A stretch of 64,000 nt of DNA, taken from positions 62,001-126,000 of the forward strand of contig CAWAZL010000011.1 of the NCBI GenBank assembly GCA_963786495.1, read 5' to 3'. Within the stretch, counting starts at the first letter, position 1. Each line of letters starts with the position of its first letter. Origin of the DNA: JALZKA01 sp963786495. GTDB taxonomy: Bacteria > Actinomycetota > Thermoleophilia > Solirubrobacterales > 70-9. Positions 51,261 to 62,130 of the stretch are shown here, one piece after another. The notes beneath the pieces were generated by a model, which saw only the letters and a list, made by a program, of their open reading frames with translations, made no database searches and was not told where the DNA came from. The translations under genes were made by a program, and so were the position numbers.

Positions 51261-53660
51261 TCAGGCGCCCGGGGTGACCCGGTAGGCGTCGAAGACGCCC
51301 TCGACGTGCCGCAGGCGCGAGACGCACTGGCGGAGCTGGTCTGAGTCCCCGACCTCAACCACGAAGCGGTTCTTGACCATCGGATGCTTGGTGGAGCAGC
51401 GGGCCTCGATGATGTTTACGCCTGACTCGGAGAAGCTCCGCGAGAGGTCCTCGAGAAGGCGGGAGCGGTCCCACGCGTCGATCTCGAGCTCGACGCGGTA
51501 GGAGGCCTCGTTGCCGCCCTCCCACGCCACGTCGGTGAACCGCTCGGGCGCCTTCTTCAGTGCCTTGACGTTCTTACAGTCCTCGCGGTGGATCGTGATG
51601 CCGCGCCCGAGCGAGACGTAGCCGACGATCGGGTCGCCCGGAACGGGACGGCAGCACTTGGCGAGGCGGACCATGACGTCGGACTGACCTTGCACCTCGA
51701 TCCCATAGTCGGATGCCTCCTGGGTGCGGCGCTGGCGCTCGTCGCGGCCCTCGAGCACACCGGCAAGACGCGCCTCGGTCTCGTCGCCGGCAACTGCCTC
51801 GCCGCCCTTGAGCCGCTGCATGACCTTGTTGACCGTCGTCTTTGGCGAGATCTTGCCGCCGCCCAGCGCGACGTAGAAGTCGTCCGCCTTGCGAAAGCCC
51901 ATCTCGCGGATGACGTCGGCCAGAAGCGGCGAGCCCGCGATTCGCTGCGGCGGCAGGCCCTGCTTCTTCAGCGCGGTTTGAAGGTCTTCGCGACCGCGGC
52001 GCTCGGCGTCCTCGCGCTTCTCCCGGGTCAGCGCCGCGCGGATCTTGTTGCGCGCGCGGCTTGTGCGCACGACCGACAGCCAGTCGCGCGACGGCGCACG
52101 TTCGCCCTTCGAGGTGAGGACCTCGACGATGTCGCCCGACTTCAGCTGGTAGTGGAGCGGGACGATCTTGCCGTTCACCTTCGAGCCGACGCAGCGATGC
52201 CCAACGTCCGTATGGACGGCGTAGGCGAAGTCGAGCGGCGTCGATCCGGCGGAAAGGTTCTTCACCTCGCCCTTCGGCGTGAAGACGAAGACTTCGTCCT
52301 CGAACAGGTCGACCTTGAGCGACTCCAGGAACTCGGCCGACTCCTGGTCGCCCTCCTCCTCGAGGAGCTGGCGGAGCCAGGTCATCTTTTCGCGAGCGGC
52401 GTCGGCTGGATCCTTTGACTTGCCCTTGGCGCCGATTCGGCAGCTCCTTGTAGAGGACGTGGCCCGCGATGCCGTACTCGGCGATCCGGTGCATGTCCGG
52501 CGTGCGGATCTGAATTTCGAGCGGCCGGCCCTCGGGCCCGATCACGGTCGTGTGAAGCGCTTGATAGAGGTTCATCTTCGGGGTCGCGATGAAGTCCTTG
52601 AAGCGGCCGGGCAGCGGCTTCCAGATCGAGTGGGTGATCCCGATTGCGCCGTAGCAGTCCTTGACCGAGCCGACGATCACCCGCATGGCCGTAAGGTCGT
52701 AGATCTCGTTGAACTCCCGGCCCTTCTTGGTCATCTTCGCGTAGATGGAATAGAAGTGCTTGGCCCGGCCCGAGATCTCGGACTCGATCCCGACGTCCGC
52801 CAGCTCCTGCTGGAGGAAAGTCGCCGGCGGCCGTCGACGTAGGTCTCGCGTTCGTCGCGTTGCTGGGCTACGAGTTTCTTGATCTCCTCGTACTTGCGCG
52901 GATGGAGACGCTGGAAGGCGAGGTCCTCGAGCTCCCACTTGATCGCGTGGATTCCCAGGCGGTGTGCGAGCGGCGCGTAGATCTCCAGCGTCTCGCGCGC
53001 CTTCTCGAGCTGCTTTTGCTTCGGCATCGCCGAAAGCGTCCGCATGTTGTGAAGCCGGTCGGCGAGCTTGATCAGGATGACCCGGACGTCGGTGGCCATC
53101 GCGACCATCATCTTGCGGTAGTTCTCGGCCTGGTTCTCGTCGCGGCTCTGGAACGTGATCCCGGTGAGCTTCGTGACGCCGTCGACCAGCCCGGCGATCG
53201 CGTCGCCGAAGAGCTCGCGGACCTCGTCGAGGCTCGCGGAGGTGTCCTCAACGGTGTCGTGGAGCAGGGCTGCGCACAGCGTCTCGGTATCCAGGCGAAG
53301 CCCGGCGCAGATCTTCGCGACCTCGACCGGGTGGGTGATGAAGTCCTCGCCGGAGCGGCGGCGCTGATCGGCGTGGCGCTCGCAGGCGAACGCGAACGCC
53401 TGCTCTACGGAACGGCGCTCGAGCGCTTCCGTGTCCTCATCGGAGTGCTCCTCGACCACCGCGAAGAGGTCACCCAAAAGCGCGCGCTCCTCCCGGTCCA
53501 GGGCCTTCGTGTACTCGTCGTCGGGCAGCGTTGCGCGGGCGCCGTTGCCGTCGGCGCCTACCCGCGTGTGCCCCGCGGGCTCAGGCTCGGCGTTCTCTAC
53601 GCCGCTGCCTCGAGCGGGCTCGAGCTCGGTTTCTCCGGCTGGCTCAGGTATTGGATGCAC
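51261..53660 (-). CDS. rel: Bifunctional (p)ppGpp synthetase/hydrolase Rel (frameshifted)
   Basis: Makes and degrades the stringent-response alarmone. The HD hydrolase domain is present (GEDFITHPVEVAKICAGL, LLHDTVEDT, KLADRLHNMRTL), as is the synthetase (KMTKKGREFNEIYDLTAMR, RFKDFIATPKMNLYQALH). TGS (VFVFTPKGEVKNLSAGSTPLDFAY), a zinc-finger-like helical region (RLAKCCRPVPGDPIVG) and a C-terminal ACT domain follow. Frame changes lie near 52830 and 52420. The HD motifs are intact, so hydrolase activity is expected. Its start overlaps the recJ 3' end. Confidence 0.95.
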
Positions 53661-56188
53661 TCCTCATTGGCCTTTTCGATGAGGCGAAAGCTCATCGACG
53701 ATGAGAGGTCGCCCCTGACCGAGGATACGGCCTCAGCACGGACCGCAGGGGCATCGGGAGTCAGCCGCACGACGCCGATCTCGGCGAGCACTCGAAGCGC
53801 GAGACCACACGCCTCAGGCGATCGACCGGCTCCTGACGGGCCGCAAAGGGCGGTACGCAAAGCCTCGGATTCGAGCGCCACGCCCGTGTCGCTGAGCGCG
53901 CGGTAGACGTCCGCGAGCGCCTTTCGGTCCGGCAGCGCTGCTGCAACGGCTCGTTGCGAGAGGTCGTGGGTTGAGGCGAGAACGTGGAGGTAGCCGTCGC
54001 CCGCGGTCGCGAGCTCGGCGAGACTTGGGTGCGGGGCCGGGTCGGCGATGACCACGTGCTCGAAGTCGCTTGGCGAATCCGGGAATAGAGACAGGGCTCC
54101 CCAGTCGGCGAGGACAATGTTCGCGTCTGCGCCCGCCTGGGCAAGGGAGCCACGCGCGGCAACGATCGCACCGGAGGTGGCGCCGTAGCGCCCGGGATGC
54201 ACGGCGCTCTCGACGATGCCGCGCCGCCAAAGCGCATCCGCACACAAGACGAGAACGCGCTCACCGCTGGACGCAAGCTCCCCAATGACCGCAAGGCCCG
54301 AGGCGTCGCGGCGATCCACCACCTCGCGCCCCTCCCCGGACGAACGTCCCGCGTCAGGACGTATAGGGCTTGGTGTGGGACGTTCGTGGGGGTTGGTGAG
54401 GAGTGCTAGCGGGCCGTCGAGCGCGGCGGTGAGGCGCTGCGTCCACTCCCCGTCGCTTGCGCGCCACGCGCCCTCCGCGGGCGGCTCGGCAGGGTCGTAG
54501 AGCGTGCCGAGCACCGCTCGTGGCTCGGTAGCGCCGTTCCATTCGTTCAGCTCCAGGCGCACGCTTGCGTCCGCAGGGCCCTGGGCAGCGCGCTTCGCAA
54601 GCGTGCTGCCCACGCCGAAGGCGACGCCGCTGACCTGGCCCGGCCCGCCGCGGAGTGTGAACCGTGCGTGGCGCTCTTCCTCGCCCATCGGCCGGACGTC
54701 GTCGACGCGCGCGCCGGGCACGATGAGCCTTACTTCGGGGTTGCCCATTCCGAACGGTCCAAGGCGTGCCATCTGCGTCGCGAGCTCATGGCCGAGCGCT
54801 TCCGTGCCGACGACGGCGTCGATCTCCTCAACTCGCGCCGCCGGCTCGGAGGACAGGATCTGACCGCAGTGGGCGACGAGGCTCTCGCGGAAGGCCTCCA
54901 GGTTCTCGGCCTCGATCTCCAGGCCCGCGGCCGCGCGGTGCCCGCCGAAGCGTTCGAGGTTCTCGCCGCATGCCCGAAGCGCGCCGAGGAGGTCGAACCC
55001 AGGCACGCTGCGCCCCGACCCTTTACCGCGCCCGTCGGCGTCGAGGGCGATCAGGATCGCCGGGCGCATGTGGCGCTCGGCCATGCGCGACGCGCAGATG
55101 CCGACGACGCCGGGGTGCCACCCCTGGCCCCACAGGACGATCGCGGCGCCAGGCTCGCGCTCGGCCTCGAGATCTGAAAGGAGACGGTTGGCGTCGGCCA
55201 GGACCTCGCGCTCGGTCTCGCGGCGGTCGTGGTTGGCGCGGTCGAGCTCGACCGCGATCTCGCCCGCCCGCTCGGGATCGTCGCCAAGGAATAGCTCGAC
55301 CGCGGCGTCAGCGCGGTACAGGCGCCCGGCCGCGTTGATCCGCGGCGAGAGGCGGAAGCCGATGTCCGTCTCGTTCATTCGCTCGGGCGTGACCTTCGAG
55401 ACCTGCATGAGGGCGCGCAGGCCGATCCGCGGCGAGCGGCGCATGTGCTCGAGCCCGCGGCGCACGAGCGAGCGGTTCTCGCCCAGGAGCGGCACCATGT
55501 CGGCCACGGTGGCCAGGGCAACCAGGTCGAGATCGCGCTCCGCACGCTCGACGCCCAGTAGCGCGCCGGCAACCTTGTGGGCGACGCCGGCCGCGCAGAG
55601 GTCAGGGCAGGGGTAGCCGCAGACGACCGGGTGGACAATCGGGCACTCGGGCAGTTCGGCGCCCGGCTGGTGATGGTCGGTGACGACGACGTCGATGTCG
55701 AGCGACTTCGCGTATGCGACCTCGTCGACTGACGTGATCCCGCAATCGGCCGTGATCAAGAGCCCGGTCCCGCGCTCGACCAGCCGGTCGACGGTTTGCC
55801 GGCTGAGGCCATAGCCGTCCTCGACCCTGCCGGGGATGAGCCAATCGCAACTGGCGCCGGCCTCGCGGAGCGCGCGGACGAGGATCGCCGTAGAGGTGGT
55901 GCCGTCGACGTCGTAGTCACCGTGGACCGTGATCGCCTTGCCTGCGGCGATCGCACCACGGATCGCCGCAATGGCGACGTCCATCCCGGCGAACTCGGAC
56001 GGATCGTGGCGCTCGTCGGCGGCGAGGAACTCGCGGGCGTCCACGACCGTGCGGTGCCCGCGGCGAACAAGCGCAGCTGCGGCCGGCTCCGGCAACTCGA
56101 GCGCACGGGCAATCTCGGCAGCTTCCGCGTACGAGTACGGAGCGAGTCGGAAGCTCTTTTGGCCCTGGGCCCAACCGGAAGGGTTCAC
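53597..56188 (-). CDS. recJ: Single-stranded-DNA-specific exonuclease RecJ
   Basis: 863 residues, longer than the ~570 usual. The DHH motifs are clear: TVHGDYDVDGTTSTAIL, ITADCGITSVDE, VVTDHHQPG and IGFRLSPRINAAGRL. The DHHA1 region has GRGKGSGRSVPGFDLL and FGGHRAAAGLEI. The extra ~250 C-terminal residues (about 53597-54400) form a divergent helicase- or regulatory-like domain seen in actinobacterial RecJ. Intact. Upstream is a small membrane-protein gene. Confidence 0.94.
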   Translation of the reverse strand: MNPSGWAQGQKSFRLAPYSYAEAAEIARALELPEPAAAALVRRGHRTVVDAREFLAADERHDPSEFAGMDVAIAAIRGAIAAGKAITVHGDYDVDGTTSTAILVRALREAGASCDWLIPGRVEDGYGLSRQTVDRLVERGTGLLITADCGITSVDEVAYAKSLDIDVVVTDHHQPGAELPECPIVHPVVCGYPCPDLCAAGVAHKVAGALLGVERAERDLDLVALATVADMVPLLGENRSLVRRGLEHMRRSPRIGLRALMQVSKVTPERMNETDIGFRLSPRINAAGRLYRADAAVELFLGDDPERAGEIAVELDRANHDRRETEREVLADANRLLSDLEAEREPGAAIVLWGQGWHPGVVGICASRMAERHMRPAILIALDADGRGKGSGRSVPGFDLLGALRACGENLERFGGHRAAAGLEIEAENLEAFRESLVAHCGQILSSEPAARVEEIDAVVGTEALGHELATQMARLGPFGMGNPEVRLIVPGARVDDVRPMGEEERHARFTLRGGPGQVSGVAFGVGSTLAKRAAQGPADASVRLELNEWNGATEPRAVLGTLYDPAEPPAEGAWRASDGEWTQRLTAALDGPLALLTNPHERPTPSPIRPDAGRSSGEGREVVDRRDASGLAVIGELASSGERVLVLCADALWRRGIVESAVHPGRYGATSGAIVAARGSLAQAGADANIVLADWGALSLFPDSPSDFEHVVIADPAPHPSLAELATAGDGYLHVLASTHDLSQRAVAAALPDRKALADVYRALSDTGVALESEALRTALCGPSGAGRSPEACGLALRVLAEIGVVRLTPDAPAVRAEAVSSVRGDLSSSMSFRLIEKANEECIQYLSQPEKPSSSPLEAAA

Positions 56189-56224
56189 CGACTCAGGCTA
56201 GGTGCGAGAGGGGACGGAATCGCA

Positions 56225-56256
56225 AGGGGTCTGTCCCCGAATGGGGACTGACCCCT
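56225..56256. repeat. Imperfect palindrome of the GGGGTC family (hairpin)
   Basis: AGGGGTCTGTCCCC and GGGGACTGACCCCT, separated by GAAT, pair with one mismatched position. It sits in the 85-bp gap between recJ and the next gene. It is related to the GGGGTCAGACCCC palindromes and to the GGGGACAGGCACC copy in infB. Confidence 0.75.
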
Positions 56257-56273
56257 CCGCGTCCCGCCGAAAG

Positions 56274-56570
56274 CTAAGCCCTGCGGCCGCTCGGAGCTTC
56301 GTACGGGTCGAAGTCCGGTTCGTGCCGAGTGCCGATCAAGTACACGATCCCCACGCCGATGAGGGTCCCGGGCACCGCGTAGAGGACGGTCGCGAAGTCC
56401 GTCTCCCCGACGGGGTCGCCGATGACGATCTGCGCGATCGCGCCTGTGATCATCGCGCCGGCCACGGCGCCCAGAAGCGCGCCGACGATGCCACCCCAGA
56501 AGTGATCGGGGAAGAAGACCGTGAAGTGCCAGAGAGCGACACCGACCGTGAACCAGACCAGGACTGCCAT
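56274..56570 (-). CDS. Small membrane protein (98 aa)
   Basis: Three membrane helices (AVLVWFTVGVALWHFTVFF, FWGGIVGALLGAVAGAMITGAI, ATVLYAVPGTLIGVGIVYLIG) and an acidic C-terminal tail. It resembles the GlsB/YeaQ-type small membrane proteins only in general plan. The ATG overlaps the SecDF stop, so it belongs to that operon. Confidence 0.7.
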   Translation of the reverse strand: MAVLVWFTVGVALWHFTVFFPDHFWGGIVGALLGAVAGAMITGAIAQIVIGDPVGETDFATVLYAVPGTLIGVGIVYLIGTRHEPDFDPYEAPSGRRA

Positions 56571-59513
56571 CAGCGATTCCTCCCGTGTTTTCTGCGCTTT
56601 TGGCGCTGGCGGCGGCGCTCGCGGTGCGCGGCGTCGCGGTCGGCGACGGCCGGATCGGCCTGATCGCCGTCTGAGCCCGAGCCGTCTGTCTCGGCGGCGC
56701 TCGGCGGGCCCGTCACGGTTTCTGAGGGCTGGACCTCGTCATCGGGGACCGGGCCGGTCTCGGGCGCGCCCGTCGGCGGCCGAGCGTCGGGGGCGTCGGC
56801 CGGCACCTCGGTCGCGACCGGCGGCCCGCCCTCGATCAGCTTCTTTTCGGGGCCGTCACCCAGTTCGCCGTGGCCCTCGACGCGAGCGACCGTGTTGTCC
56901 TCGGGGAAGACAGGCACGTAGCCCATCGTCTCCTCGATGTGGTGGCGGCGGGCGCGATAGGTGGGCTCGCGCTCCTTCCACTCGGTGAGGACGGGCGCGC
57001 CGATGAAGATCGAGGAATACGTACCGGAGGCGATCCCGATCATCATCGCGATCGCGAAGCCGCGCAGGGTCTCGTCGCCGAATACGAGGATCATGCCGAC
57101 CAGGAAGACGGTCGAGAGGCCGGTGATGAGTGAGCGCGTGAGGACCTCCGCCATCGAGCGGTTCACGATCTGGGAGAATGCGGCCCGCGGCATGCGTGGC
57201 ACGTTTTCGCGAATTCGGTCGAACACGATGATCGTGTCGTACATCGAGTAGCCCAAGATGGTGAGGAAGGCGGCGACGGTTGCGCTTGTCACCTCGAATC
57301 CCGCCAACGCGTAGATGCCACCCGTGATCAGGATGTCGTGGAAGAGGGCGATGAGGACCGGCACGGCGTACTTCGCCTCGAACCTGATCGCGACGTAAAC
57401 GGAGATGACGAGCAGCGACATGATCAATGCCTTGACGGCGTTCTCGGCCACCTGCTGGCCGAACGTCGGCCCCACCGACTCGTTCTGGAAGCCCTGGTCG
57501 TCGCCCTCGAGCCCGAAGGCGTCGCTCAGCGCCCCTTGTACGGCCACCGCCTCGTTGGGCGGGATCTTGGCCTGCATCTGGATCACGTTGGCGCCGAAGT
57601 CCTCGTTCTCGATCGACTGAATCTCGGCCGAGTCGATGCCGTCGATCCCGGCGTCGTTGAGGACCCCTCGGACCTCGTCCACGCTCGCGTCCTCCCCGAG
57701 GGCGGCGGTGATCCGGGTGCCCGACTCGAAGTCGATGCCCAGGTTGAGTTGTTGGGTCGAGAACGCGATCGCGCCGATCGCGAGGATCACGCCGGATGCG
57801 GAGAAGAAGTACTTGGAGAGGCCCGTGAAGTCGAAATTCCACTCGAAATGGCGCTCGCCGGCACCGAGGAAGCGGTTCGAGCGCAGCATCGGCGAGCGGC
57901 CCATGACGGCCAGAAACGCCTGCGTGAAGAGGACGGCGGTGAACAGCGAGACGATCGTGCCGATTCCCAGGGTGAACGCGAAGCCCTTGACGCCCGCGCT
58001 CGCTAGGACGAAGAGGATGAAGGCGGTCAGCAGAGTGATGACGTTCGCGTCGATAATCGTCGCGATCCCCTTGCGATAACCCTGGCTGATCGCAGACAGA
58101 GTCGAGCGGCCGAGGCGTAGCTCTTCCTTTATTCGCTCGAAGATGACGATGTTCGAGTCGGCCGCGACTCCGATCGTGAGGATCAGGCCGGCGATGCCCA
58201 GGCAGCGTCAGCGTGATCGGGATGATCTTGATCATCGCGAGGTAGAAGAGGGCGTAGACCGCCAGCCCAAGGAGGGCGACGAAGCCGAGGAAGCGGTAGT
58301 AGGCCAGCAGGAAGAGGACGACCAGCGCGAGGCCAAAGAGGGCGGCCTTGATCGCGCCGTCGAGGGCGTCCTGCCCGAGCGTCGCCGAGACCGTCGACTG
58401 GTTGATCAGCGCGAGCTCGACCGGCAGCGCGCCGATGCGCAGGAACTCGGCCAGGTCCTGGGCCTCGGTGATGTTGAAGCTGCCCGAGATCTGAGCGCCC
58501 TGGTCGCCAGAGATGCCGGTCGGGTTCTCCTTGAAGTTGATGATCGGGCGCGAGACGATCTCGCCGTCGAGGACGACGGCGAACGAGTCGGAAATGTTCG
58601 CCGCCTGCTCGGGCGTGAGGCCCTGGCTGTTCACGCCCGCCTTCTCGAGGCCGCGCTGGGCAATGCGCTCCGTGACCTCGGCGAAGGCCTCCTGCCCCTC
58701 GTCGGTGAAGTTGAAGGTGACGTTTGGAATGCCTGCTTGGTCGAAGTCCTGCTTCGGGTCTCGGATCTCCTCGCCGGTCAGCTCGGGGCGGTCCTTGAGG
58801 AGGAACCACCCGCGGATGCCCGTCTCAGACTCGTCCGCATCCGTGTTGGGATCGTCCGCCGGCGCCTCCTCGCGAAGGACCACATAGCCCTGGGGTACCT
58901 CCTCAACGACCGAGCCCTCGGGCTGCTCGTCGTCGAACTTGAGGTAGAGGTCCTCCTCCTTGGTGACGGGGCCGGCCAGGAGCTCGAGCGTGTTCTCGTC
59001 GAAGAGATAGAACTGGCCCTCGTGCGTGCAGAGCGGCTCGCCGCTCTTCTCGAAGCACTCAGGCTTCTCGTCTTGCGATGCGATCACCGCGTCGTAGAGG
59101 CGGTTGAAGGGCCGCTCGATCGCGTCGGTGATGTCCGGGTTCGGCGGGACTACATTCGGCTCGAAGTCGTAAAACGAGAGCTGCGAGGTCTGGCCCACCT
59201 GATCGATCGCGTCCTGCGCATTCTGAACCTCCGGCAGGCTGACCGAGATCTGCGTCGCGCCGATCCGCGAGATCTCGGGCTCCGATACGCCTAGCGCGTC
59301 CACGCGCTCGCGGATCAGGTCGACGGAGCGATCGACGTCCTCGACGTTGATGTTCGGGTTGGCGCCGGTCTCACGCGCCTCGTAGACGAGCTCGGTACCG
59401 CCAGCCAAGTCGATTCCCTGGCGCGTCGGCTTCGACGTGACCGCATAGGCCGACGCGATGATCAGCACCAGAACGAGGCCGAGGATGATGTAGCTGCGGC
59501 GACGCGAACCCAT
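56570..59513 (-). CDS. secDF: Fused protein-export membrane protein SecDF (frameshifted, ~981 aa)
   Basis: SecD and SecF use the proton gradient to pull proteins out of the Sec channel. The N-terminal SecD part has YIILGLVLVLIIASAYAV, QGIDLAGGTELVYEA, a large outside domain and GDQGAQISGSFNITEAQDLAEFLRIGALP. A frame change near 58198 falls in ALTLPG-type sequence. After it, ILTIGVAADSNIVIFERIKEE continues without any stop codon into SecF (NFDFTGLSKYFF, LGIDFESGTRITA, LGYSMYDTIIVFDRIREN). The two subunits are therefore one polypeptide. A basic tail ends the protein. Confidence 0.92.
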
Positions 59514-59564
59514 CGTCAGGCGACCCCTGCAGGGCTAGATATACCCGGACCCATGCGTAAGAAC

Positions 59565-60047
59565 CTACTCAGGGGTCAGGACCAGCAAGAGGCCGCCGTC
59601 GTCGTCATAGGCGGGGAAGACGTCGGCCACTGCCTCGGCCGGTAAATCACCCTCGGCGTTCACCTGGACCCTCCGCCCAAGGGAGCGCACGCCCCACTCG
59701 AGTGTGGTGCCGATCGGGTCGGTCTCGCCGTTCTCGGTCGGCGGCGCCTCGGGAACGTCGTCGCCGCCCTTCCACTCCAGGCCGAGCACGTCGCGGACCG
59801 GCCGGCCGATCACATCCTCGTCCTTCAATCCGGTGAGCTCGAAACCGCCCCGACCAACGTCCAGCACGCGCCCGTCCTTGTCGCACGTGAAGAAGGCCGC
59901 GTCGGGCGCGGGGTAATAGTCGTCGAGGAGCTCGAAGATGAATCCCGCCCCACACTTGGCGCAACTCTTGGGGCGGTCGGAGAAACCGGCCGTTCGCGAG
60001 TTCGAAAGCTCCCGGTTTCCGCAGTTGGGGCAAATGAAGAACGGCAC
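59565..60047 (-). CDS. Zinc-ribbon plus PAS-like protein
   Basis: The GTG at 60047 gives 160 residues. Two Cys pairs (FFICPNCGN and CAKCGAGF) form a zinc ribbon within the first 40 residues. A PAS-like domain follows (YYPAPDAAFFTCDKDGRVLDVGRGGFELTGLKDEDVIGRPV). No kinase or HTH is attached. It lies 52 bases downstream of the secDF start on the same strand. A regulatory or sensor role is possible. Confidence 0.75.
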   Translation of the reverse strand: MPFFICPNCGNRELSNSRTAGFSDRPKSCAKCGAGFIFELLDDYYPAPDAAFFTCDKDGRVLDVGRGGFELTGLKDEDVIGRPVRDVLGLEWKGGDDVPEAPPTENGETDPIGTTLEWGVRSLGRRVQVNAEGDLPAEAVADVFPAYDDDGGLLLVLTPE

Positions 60048-60129
60048 GCCGGAAGCGTAGCGAGAGAAAGGGAACCGCCCGCCGCTCCCAATGCGCCTTA
60101 ACGGCCCGTTCATCGAGGCGAATCGGCGC

Positions 60130-60393
60130 CTAGTCGCCGGCGACGAGCTCTGCTTCGAACCTGTCCACGTGTCCCCCGGCGCCTTCCACGATCTCTCGCA
60201 CGTTTTCGATCGCCTCTTCCGAGGATGCAGCCTCGACGTTGAAGAGAAACAGCTGGGTGACGCTCGGAAAGGGCTGGCCGGAGGGCAGAGCTTCGCCCGA
60301 CCAACCTCCATCCGGGAACTCGAGGCTGATGCGTGCGCGGGTGGCGCCATCGATCGTCCCTCGGCACGACACGCGATAGATGGGCTCGCTCAT
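60130..60393 (-). CDS. Conserved-looking small protein next to ruvB
   Basis: 87 residues from ATG 60393 (another ATG lies at 60405). It has a beta-alpha pattern (EPIYRVSCRGTIDGATRARISLEF, VTQLFLFNVEAASSEEAIENVREIV) with an acidic end and no signal peptide or metal site. It lies 34 bases after the ruvB stop, on the same strand. I do not recognise the family. Confidence 0.6.
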   Translation of the reverse strand: MSEPIYRVSCRGTIDGATRARISLEFPDGGWSGEALPSGQPFPSVTQLFLFNVEAASSEEAIENVREIVEGAGGHVDRFEAELVAGD

Positions 60394-60426
60394 CCCGGCC
60401 ACCATATGGGCGCCCGGTACGCCGAC

Positions 60427-61525
60427 TTAAAACAGCGTTGCGGCGCCTTCCGGCACCGGCAGGCCCATGTGCTCGTAGCCGCGCTCGGTCAGGACGCGGC
60501 CGCGGGGCGTGCGCTTGATCAGGCCCTGTTGGATGAGGTAAGGCTCGTAGACGCCCTCGATCGTGTCGGGCTCTTCGTCGATCGCGTCCGCAAGTGTCGT
60601 GAGGCCGACAGGGCCGCCCGTGAACTTGACCGCGATCGTCTCGAGGATGGTGCGGTCGTGGCGGTCGAGGCCCATCGTCGTCGACGTCGAGGAGCCCGAG
60701 TGCCTCCGTGGCGATCTCCTGTGTGACTACGCCCGTCCCGCGGACTTCCGCGAAGTCGCGCACTCGGCGCAGCAGGCGATTGGCGACGCGGGGCGTGCCG
60801 CGGGAGCGCGAGGCGATCGATGTCTCTCCCCCGGGCTCGATCTCGACGTCCAGGATCCCGGCTGAGCGGCGGACGATCACGGCGAGGTCATCCGCCTCGT
60901 AGTGCTCGAGCCGGAAGGACACGCCGAAGCGGTCGTGAAGCGGCTTGGAGAGGAGACCGGCGCGGGTCGTCGCGCCGACGAGCGTGAACGGCGGCAGGTC
61001 GAGCGTGACCGTGCGTGCGCCGGCGCCCTGGCCAAGGACGACGGGCAGGCGGCGGTCCTCCATGGCCGGGTAGAGCGTCTCCTCGATGGCCGGGTTGAGG
61101 CGGTGGATCTCGTCGATGAAGAACACGGCACCCGGCTCAAGTGAAGTGAGGAAGGCCGCGACGTCGGCCTTGCGCTCCAGCGCAGGCGCAGCGGTGTGAA
61201 CCAGCCCGGCGCCCAGCTCGGCGGCGACGATGTGGGCGAGCGAGGTCTTGCCCAGGCCCGGCGGCCCTGAGAGGAGCACGTGGTCGAGCGGCTCGCCGCG
61301 GCGGCGCGCGGCCTCGATGAAGACCTCGAGTTGGCTGGTGACCGCCTCCTGGGCGACGAAGTCGGCAAGGCGCGGCGGCCGAAGCGAGCGGTCGAGCTCT
61401 TCATCTCCTTCGGCAATGCGCGCCTCGGCCATCGGCTCTTCGGGCTCGATGCGGCGAACGCGCATCTCGGCCGCAGCCTCAATCGACGGGTCGGGCACGA
61501 TCCCAGGGCTGCGCTCGGTGTCCAT
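60427..61525 (-). CDS. ruvB: Holliday junction branch-migration ATPase RuvB (frameshifted)
   Basis: AAA+ motor. LRPPRLADFVAQEAVTSQL, Walker A LLSGPPGLGKTSLAHIV, Walker B AVFFIDEIHRLNPAIEE, LVGATTRAGLLSKPLHDRFG and sensor 2 GTPRVANRLLRRVRDFAEV are present. A frame change near 60680 leads to the winged-helix C-terminus (GLDRHDRTILETIAVKF, EPYLIQQGLIKRTPRGR). The ATG overlaps the ruvA stop (TGATG). Confidence 0.95.
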
Positions 61526-62130
61526 CAGCCGTTCCTACTCTCGGAGGCGTCGCCCGCGCGGCGAAGCGCGATTGAGATCAGTTCTTCGGGCGCCTCGCCC
61601 TCGGCGCCATCAAGGAGGCGTTCGGCCTCCATCAGCGTGTAGCCGAGGCCGACGAGCCCCTCACGCGCAAGGAGGCGTGGCTCGTCCGAGCCGGCGACTG
61701 GCGTCGCCGCGGGTGCGCTCTCGAGCTCGCCGGCGACCTTCTCGCGAAGCTCGACGATCACCCGCTCTGCCGTCCGCTTGCCCACCCCTGGGACCGCCTG
61801 GAAACGCTTAGCGTCACCGAGCGCTATGGCCTTCAAGAGTTCGCGCGGCGAACCGCCTGACAGGATCGCCATCGCGACCTTGGGGCCGACGCCGGAGACG
61901 GAGTTGAGATAGAGGAAGAGGTCGCGTTCCTCCTCCGTCGCGAAGCCGAGGAGCTGCATGGCGTCGTCGCGGACGACGAGGTGGGCGTGCAGGAAAGTCT
62001 CCTTGCCCACAGGCGGCACCGACTTGAGCGTCTCGGCGGAGACGTTCAGGCGATAGCCGACGCCGGCGGTGTCGACCACGACATGGTCGGCCCGGCGAAG
62101 GAGGACCTCGCCCCGCACCGAGGCGATCAC
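61525..62130 (-). CDS. ruvA: Holliday junction DNA helicase subunit RuvA
   Basis: The GTG at 62130 gives 201 residues. The N-terminal OB fold (VIASVRGEVLLRRADHVVVDTAGVGYRL), two helix-hairpin-helix motifs (YLNSVSGVGPKVAMAIL, FQAVPGVGKRTAERVIVEL) and the flexible link to domain III (GLVGLGYTLMEAERLL) are all there. The GTG overlaps the ruvC stop (GTGA). Intact. Confidence 0.95.
   Translation of the reverse strand: MIASVRGEVLLRRADHVVVDTAGVGYRLNVSAETLKSVPPVGKETFLHAHLVVRDDAMQLLGFATEEERDLFLYLNSVSGVGPKVAMAILSGGSPRELLKAIALGDAKRFQAVPGVGKRTAERVIVELREKVAGELESAPAATPVAGSDEPRLLAREGLVGLGYTLMEAERLLDGAEGEAPEELISIALRRAGDASESRNG

Noticed and set aside
58143..59294. 383-codon plus-strand open frame within secD
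   Set aside because: Antisense to a clear SecD frame; Leu/Asp/Arg-rich shadow composition.
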